8,585 nucleotides of DNA, from positions 1 through 8,585 of the forward strand of contig JAITIB010000025.1 in NCBI GenBank assembly GCA_031279675.1, in the 5' to 3' direction. A program made the position numbers and the translations under genes. The DNA is from Puniceicoccales bacterium (GTDB taxonomy: Bacteria; Verrucomicrobiota; Verrucomicrobiia; Opitutales; UBA953). Each line of letters begins with the position of its first letter. Positions within the stretch are counted from its first letter, which is position 1. Under the pieces are notes generated by a model, which saw only the letters and a list, made by a program, of their open reading frames with translations, did not search any database and was not told where the DNA came from. Positions 6,354-8,585 of this stretch are shown one piece after another.

Positions 6354-7919
6354 ATGATTAATTTGTGCAAGAGGGTCCGGCGGGTGCTGGGCGGGATTGC
6401 GGGTGTCGCCGCGGTGGCGTCCGCCGTTTTTTTTGTGCCGGGGGGCGTTGCGCGCGCCGAGGCGCGCTATGAGGCCAAGTGGTCGTCGCTGGACAAGCGT
6501 CCGGCGCCCGGATGGTTTCGCGATGCCAAGTTTGGGATATTCATTCACTGGGGGCTTTATTCCGTCCCCGCGTGGGCGCCCCGCAGGGAATATGCCGAGT
6601 GGTATTGGAACCGGTTGAACGGGAGGTCCGGCACCTCGCGTTTTCAAGAAAAGGTTTATGGGAAGAATTTCAAATACGAGGATTTTGCGCCGCTTTTCAC
6701 AGCGGAGTTGTTTGATGCCAAGGAATGGGCGCGCTTGTTCAAGCGTGCGGGCGCGAAGTATGTCGTGCCCACGTCCAAGCACCACGAGGGTTTTGCGCTT
6801 TGGCCGAGTGCGGAGGCGAGCCGGACGTGGGGGCGGCCTTGGAATTCCGCGGAAATCGGGCCCAAACGCGACCTCCTTGGCGAGATTGCAGACGCTGTCC
6901 GGGCGGAGGGGATGAAGTTTGGCTTTTATTTTTCCCTTTATGAGTGGAAGAACCCGCTTTGGAACAAAGACCGCAAGCGTTACGTCAACGAGCATTTTTT
7001 GCCCCAGTTCAAGGATGCCGTGATGCGCTACAAGCCCTCGCTTCTTTTTGGGGATGGCGAGTGGGACATGTATTCGCGCGAATGGAAAACGGAGGAGTTC
7101 ATGGCATGGCTTTACAACGAATCCCCGTCCAAGGACGATGTCATCATCAATGACCGTTGGGGCAAGGAGACGCGCCACAAGCACGGTGGCTACTACACGA
7201 CGGAATATGGCGCGGGGCTTGCCGACGGCGCCCACCCGTGGGAGGAAAACCGGGGGATAGGCCTTTCCTTCGGGCTGAACCGCGTCGAGCGCGTCGGCGA
7301 CTACAAGAGTGCGCGCGAGCTCGTGTTTGTGCTCGTTGATCTTGTGAGTCGCGGGGGCAATCTTTTGCTCAACATCGGCCCCGCGGCGGACGGCTCCATC
7401 CCCCCTATCATGGAGGAGCGCCTGCTTGAGATTGGCGCGTGGCTCGATGTCAACGCCGAGGCCATCTACGGCACCCGTCCCGCCGGGCGTTCCTGCCAGT
7501 GGACGCAGGGCCGCCGCCCCGAGCAGAAATACGGCACCTACAAGACAAAATACGACGTGCTGAAGATCATCGGGCAAAAGCCCCGGGGCGACGATGCCGT
7601 CAAACAGGTCTTTTTCACGCAGAAAAAAAACACTCTTTATGCGATCAGCTCCGGATGGCCCGGCGCCAGCCTGACGCTGCGCGACGTGGACGTCCCGGAG
7701 GACGCCACCGTGACGCTCCTTGGGGTCAAGGGCGATTTGCAATACACGCGCGACGCCACCGCGCGCACGGTGACGATCAAGACCCCGGCGCTGGGTCCGG
7801 ATGAGCTCCCGTGCAGCCACGCGTTCACGTTCAGGATAACGAACGCGACGGTTGACAGGGAGACGGGCCAAAAGGCGTCCCAGAAGGCGACCGTCACCGA
7901 ATATCAGGGCGAGAAGTAA
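6354..7919 (+). CDS. Secreted alpha-L-fucosidase, glycoside hydrolase family 29
   Basis: A 521-residue GH29 enzyme that should release alpha-linked L-fucose from glycans outside the cytoplasm by a retaining mechanism. The N-terminus has basic residues (K6, R7, R9, R10), a hydrophobic core 11-30 and AxA-type cleavage after GVARA35. The (beta/alpha)8 catalytic domain shows the family signatures KFGIFIHWGLYSVPAW (59-74), SKHHEGFALW (141-150), then LLFGDGEWD (230-238) in which D234 (codon 7053-7055) is the expected nucleophile. The acid/base is not fixed by motif in GH29; E297 in PWEEN is a candidate. RGGNLLLNIGPAADGSIP (333-350) is another hallmark. Residues ~376-500 form the usual C-terminal beta-sandwich. 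ATG 6354 fits the signal peptide; no Shine-Dalgarno is visible. T8 (6427-6434) and A8 (7623-7630) tracts lie within the gene. No transporter or fucose catabolism gene is adjacent, so a utilisation cluster is not shown here. Confidence 0.95.
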   Translation: MINLCKRVRRVLGGIAGVAAVASAVFFVPGGVARAEARYEAKWSSLDKRPAPGWFRDAKFGIFIHWGLYSVPAWAPRREYAEWYWNRLNGRSGTSRFQEKVYGKNFKYEDFAPLFTAELFDAKEWARLFKRAGAKYVVPTSKHHEGFALWPSAEASRTWGRPWNSAEIGPKRDLLGEIADAVRAEGMKFGFYFSLYEWKNPLWNKDRKRYVNEHFLPQFKDAVMRYKPSLLFGDGEWDMYSREWKTEEFMAWLYNESPSKDDVIINDRWGKETRHKHGGYYTTEYGAGLADGAHPWEENRGIGLSFGLNRVERVGDYKSARELVFVLVDLVSRGGNLLLNIGPAADGSIPPIMEERLLEIGAWLDVNAEAIYGTRPAGRSCQWTQGRRPEQKYGTYKTKYDVLKIIGQKPRGDDAVKQVFFTQKKNTLYAISSGWPGASLTLRDVDVPEDATVTLLGVKGDLQYTRDATARTVTIKTPALGPDELPCSHAFTFRITNATVDRETGQKASQKATVTEYQGEK

Positions 7920-7932
7920 GTGATGGCAGCTT

Positions 7933-7954
7933 GCGCGGGGCTCGCACCCCGCGC
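7933..7954. repeat. Perfect GC hairpin downstream of the fucosidase gene
   Basis: GCGCGGGG (7933-7940) pairs perfectly with CCCCGCGC (7947-7954) around a 6-nt loop, 13 bases after the TAA stop. It has no T run and so is not a terminator by itself. It could protect the 3' end of the mRNA or be a copy of a dispersed palindromic element; neither can be decided from one copy. Confidence 0.6.
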
Positions 7955-7969
7955 CACTTCGCGAAAAAT

Positions 7970-8002
7970 GACGCGCGGCGGATTGCCCGCGTCGTTTTTT
8001 TT
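7970..8002 (+). terminator. Intrinsic terminator of the fucosidase gene
   Basis: GACGCG (7970-7975) pairs with CGCGTC (7988-7993); with C7976 bulged, GGC/GCC extends the stem around a 5-nt loop, and T8 follows at 7995-8002. An A5 run on the left (7964-7968) could pair with the T run, so the hairpin may also work on the opposite strand. It separates the fucosidase from the next secreted-protein gene. Confidence 0.85.
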
Positions 8003-8106
8003 GTGCCGCAAGGGTTCGGAAAATGCTTGCGAAACTTTCCGGCATGGTGTGTTGTCCCCGGCGAATTGCGAGCATCGGAGAGGGTAGATTAGATCCTGTG
8101 CGGCGC

Positions 8107-8136
8107 TGGCAATCTCACCATTACAACCCATATTAT
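8107..8136 (+). promoter_or_regulatory. Possible promoter for the downstream beta-strand protein
   Basis: TATTAT at 8131-8136 matches a -10 box at 5 of 6 bases in a locally AT-rich patch that stands out from its GC-rich surroundings, 21 bases before the ATG at 8158. The paired -35 (TGGCAA, 8107-8112, 18-base spacer) is poor. No Shine-Dalgarno is visible before the ATG. Bases 8003-8106 hold nothing I recognise. Confidence 0.35.
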
Positions 8137-8157
8137 TAACGAAGATTCAGAACGATT

Positions 8158-8585
8158 ATGAAGACCTCAATATTATCAGGGAGGGAGTGGCGTCGGTGTG
8201 GCGCCAAACCAGTGTTTCTCGCGATGGCGTCGTTGTTGGCTGCAGGCACCGGCGAATGCCGTGCCGTGACTTACACAGGCGCCGTGGGGGGGGCCGCTGT
8301 TGGGTGGAATTCCCTGCAGTGGACTTCCTCGGTGGACGGTTCCACGGGGACTGTTGACTGGGGAACGAACGACGGCACCAAGCAGGCAGTCATCACCGCG
8401 ATGGGCAATTCCCTCACGGGCGACGCCCGGATCGAGAACGCCGTCGGCTCGGTGCTTGATCCGCTTGCGGGCACATTCACCGGCACCGCCGGGGTCACCC
8501 TCAGCGTCATGGATTTGGCGGCGAATCAGGAGCGCACGCTCAGCGGCGTCATCAGCGGCTCGGGGACGCTCGTGTTCAACGGTGA
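8158..8585 (+). CDS. Secreted autotransporter-associated beta-strand repeat protein (3' end outside window)
   Basis: An open frame of 142 codons from ATG 8158 runs off the right edge with no stop. Residues 1-36 read as a signal peptide: basic n-region (K2, R9, R12, R13, K17), hydrophobic core 18-31 and likely cleavage after CRA36. The mature part begins VTYTGAVGG and is rich in Gly, Thr, Ser and Val. It ends in-window with LSGVISGSGTLVFNG (128-142), which matches the passenger-associated (autotransporter-associated beta strand) repeat common in large Verrucomicrobiota surface proteins. Whether it ends in a PEP-CTERM signal, an autotransporter barrel or neither is beyond the window. A G8 tract (8286-8293) lies just after the signal peptide at codons 43-46. 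The specific function is unknown; role at the cell surface or outside is inference from the family. Confidence 0.85.
   Translation, partial: MKTSILSGREWRRCGAKPVFLAMASLLAAGTGECRAVTYTGAVGGAAVGWNSLQWTSSVDGSTGTVDWGTNDGTKQAVITAMGNSLTGDARIENAVGSVLDPLAGTFTGTAGVTLSVMDLAANQERTLSGVISGSGTLVFNG

Noticed and set aside
6183..8075. A 630-codon minus-strand open frame opposite the fucosidase gene
   Set aside because: It covers the whole GH29 gene and both flanks including the terminator, is Arg/Pro-rich, and has no domain signal; it is a GC shadow.

Overview
The window looks like chromosomal DNA from a GC-rich member of the Verrucomicrobiota, most likely an Opitutaceae-type bacterium. The reasons are a PEP-CTERM surface protein ending in an arginine run, long beta-strand-repeat secreted proteins, a secreted GH29 alpha-L-fucosidase, and weak or absent Shine-Dalgarno sequences at most starts. 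This placement is inference from gene content; no rRNA or other marker settles it.

Layout, left to right. (1) Bases 1-1668, + strand: the 3' part of a secreted PEP-CTERM beta-strand protein whose start lies off the left edge, closed by a strong terminator (1700-1728). (2) Bases 1805-3343, +: an Amt/MEP/Rh ammonium transporter with a signal peptide and a Pro/Ala-rich N-terminal extension. It is preceded by a sigma-54-like -24/-12 element and followed by an intrinsic terminator. (3) Bases 3472-3548, +: tRNA-Val(GAC) with encoded CCA and its own terminator. (4) Bases 6186-3634, - strand: full-length mutS, converging on the tRNA. (5) A 167-base divergent intergenic region with an 8-bp tandem repeat near mutS. 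(6) Bases 6354-7919, +: a secreted GH29 alpha-L-fucosidase, followed by a perfect hairpin and then a T8 terminator. (7) Bases 8158 to the right edge, +: the start of a second secreted beta-strand-repeat protein, cut by the window end.

The genes appear to be independent transcription units, since nearly every one is closed by its own terminator. Functionally they are a mixture: nitrogen uptake (amt), translation (tRNA-Val), mismatch repair (mutS), extracellular fucose release (GH29) and two surface or secreted beta-solenoid-like proteins at the edges. No mobile element, CRISPR array, toxin-antitoxin pair or defence system is visible.

I do not see a clear new multi-gene system. The points most worth a second look are the sigma-54-like promoter in front of amt, the canonical clamp-binding motif as the last five residues of MutS, the A8/T8 tracts inside the fucosidase gene, and the repeat in front of mutS.
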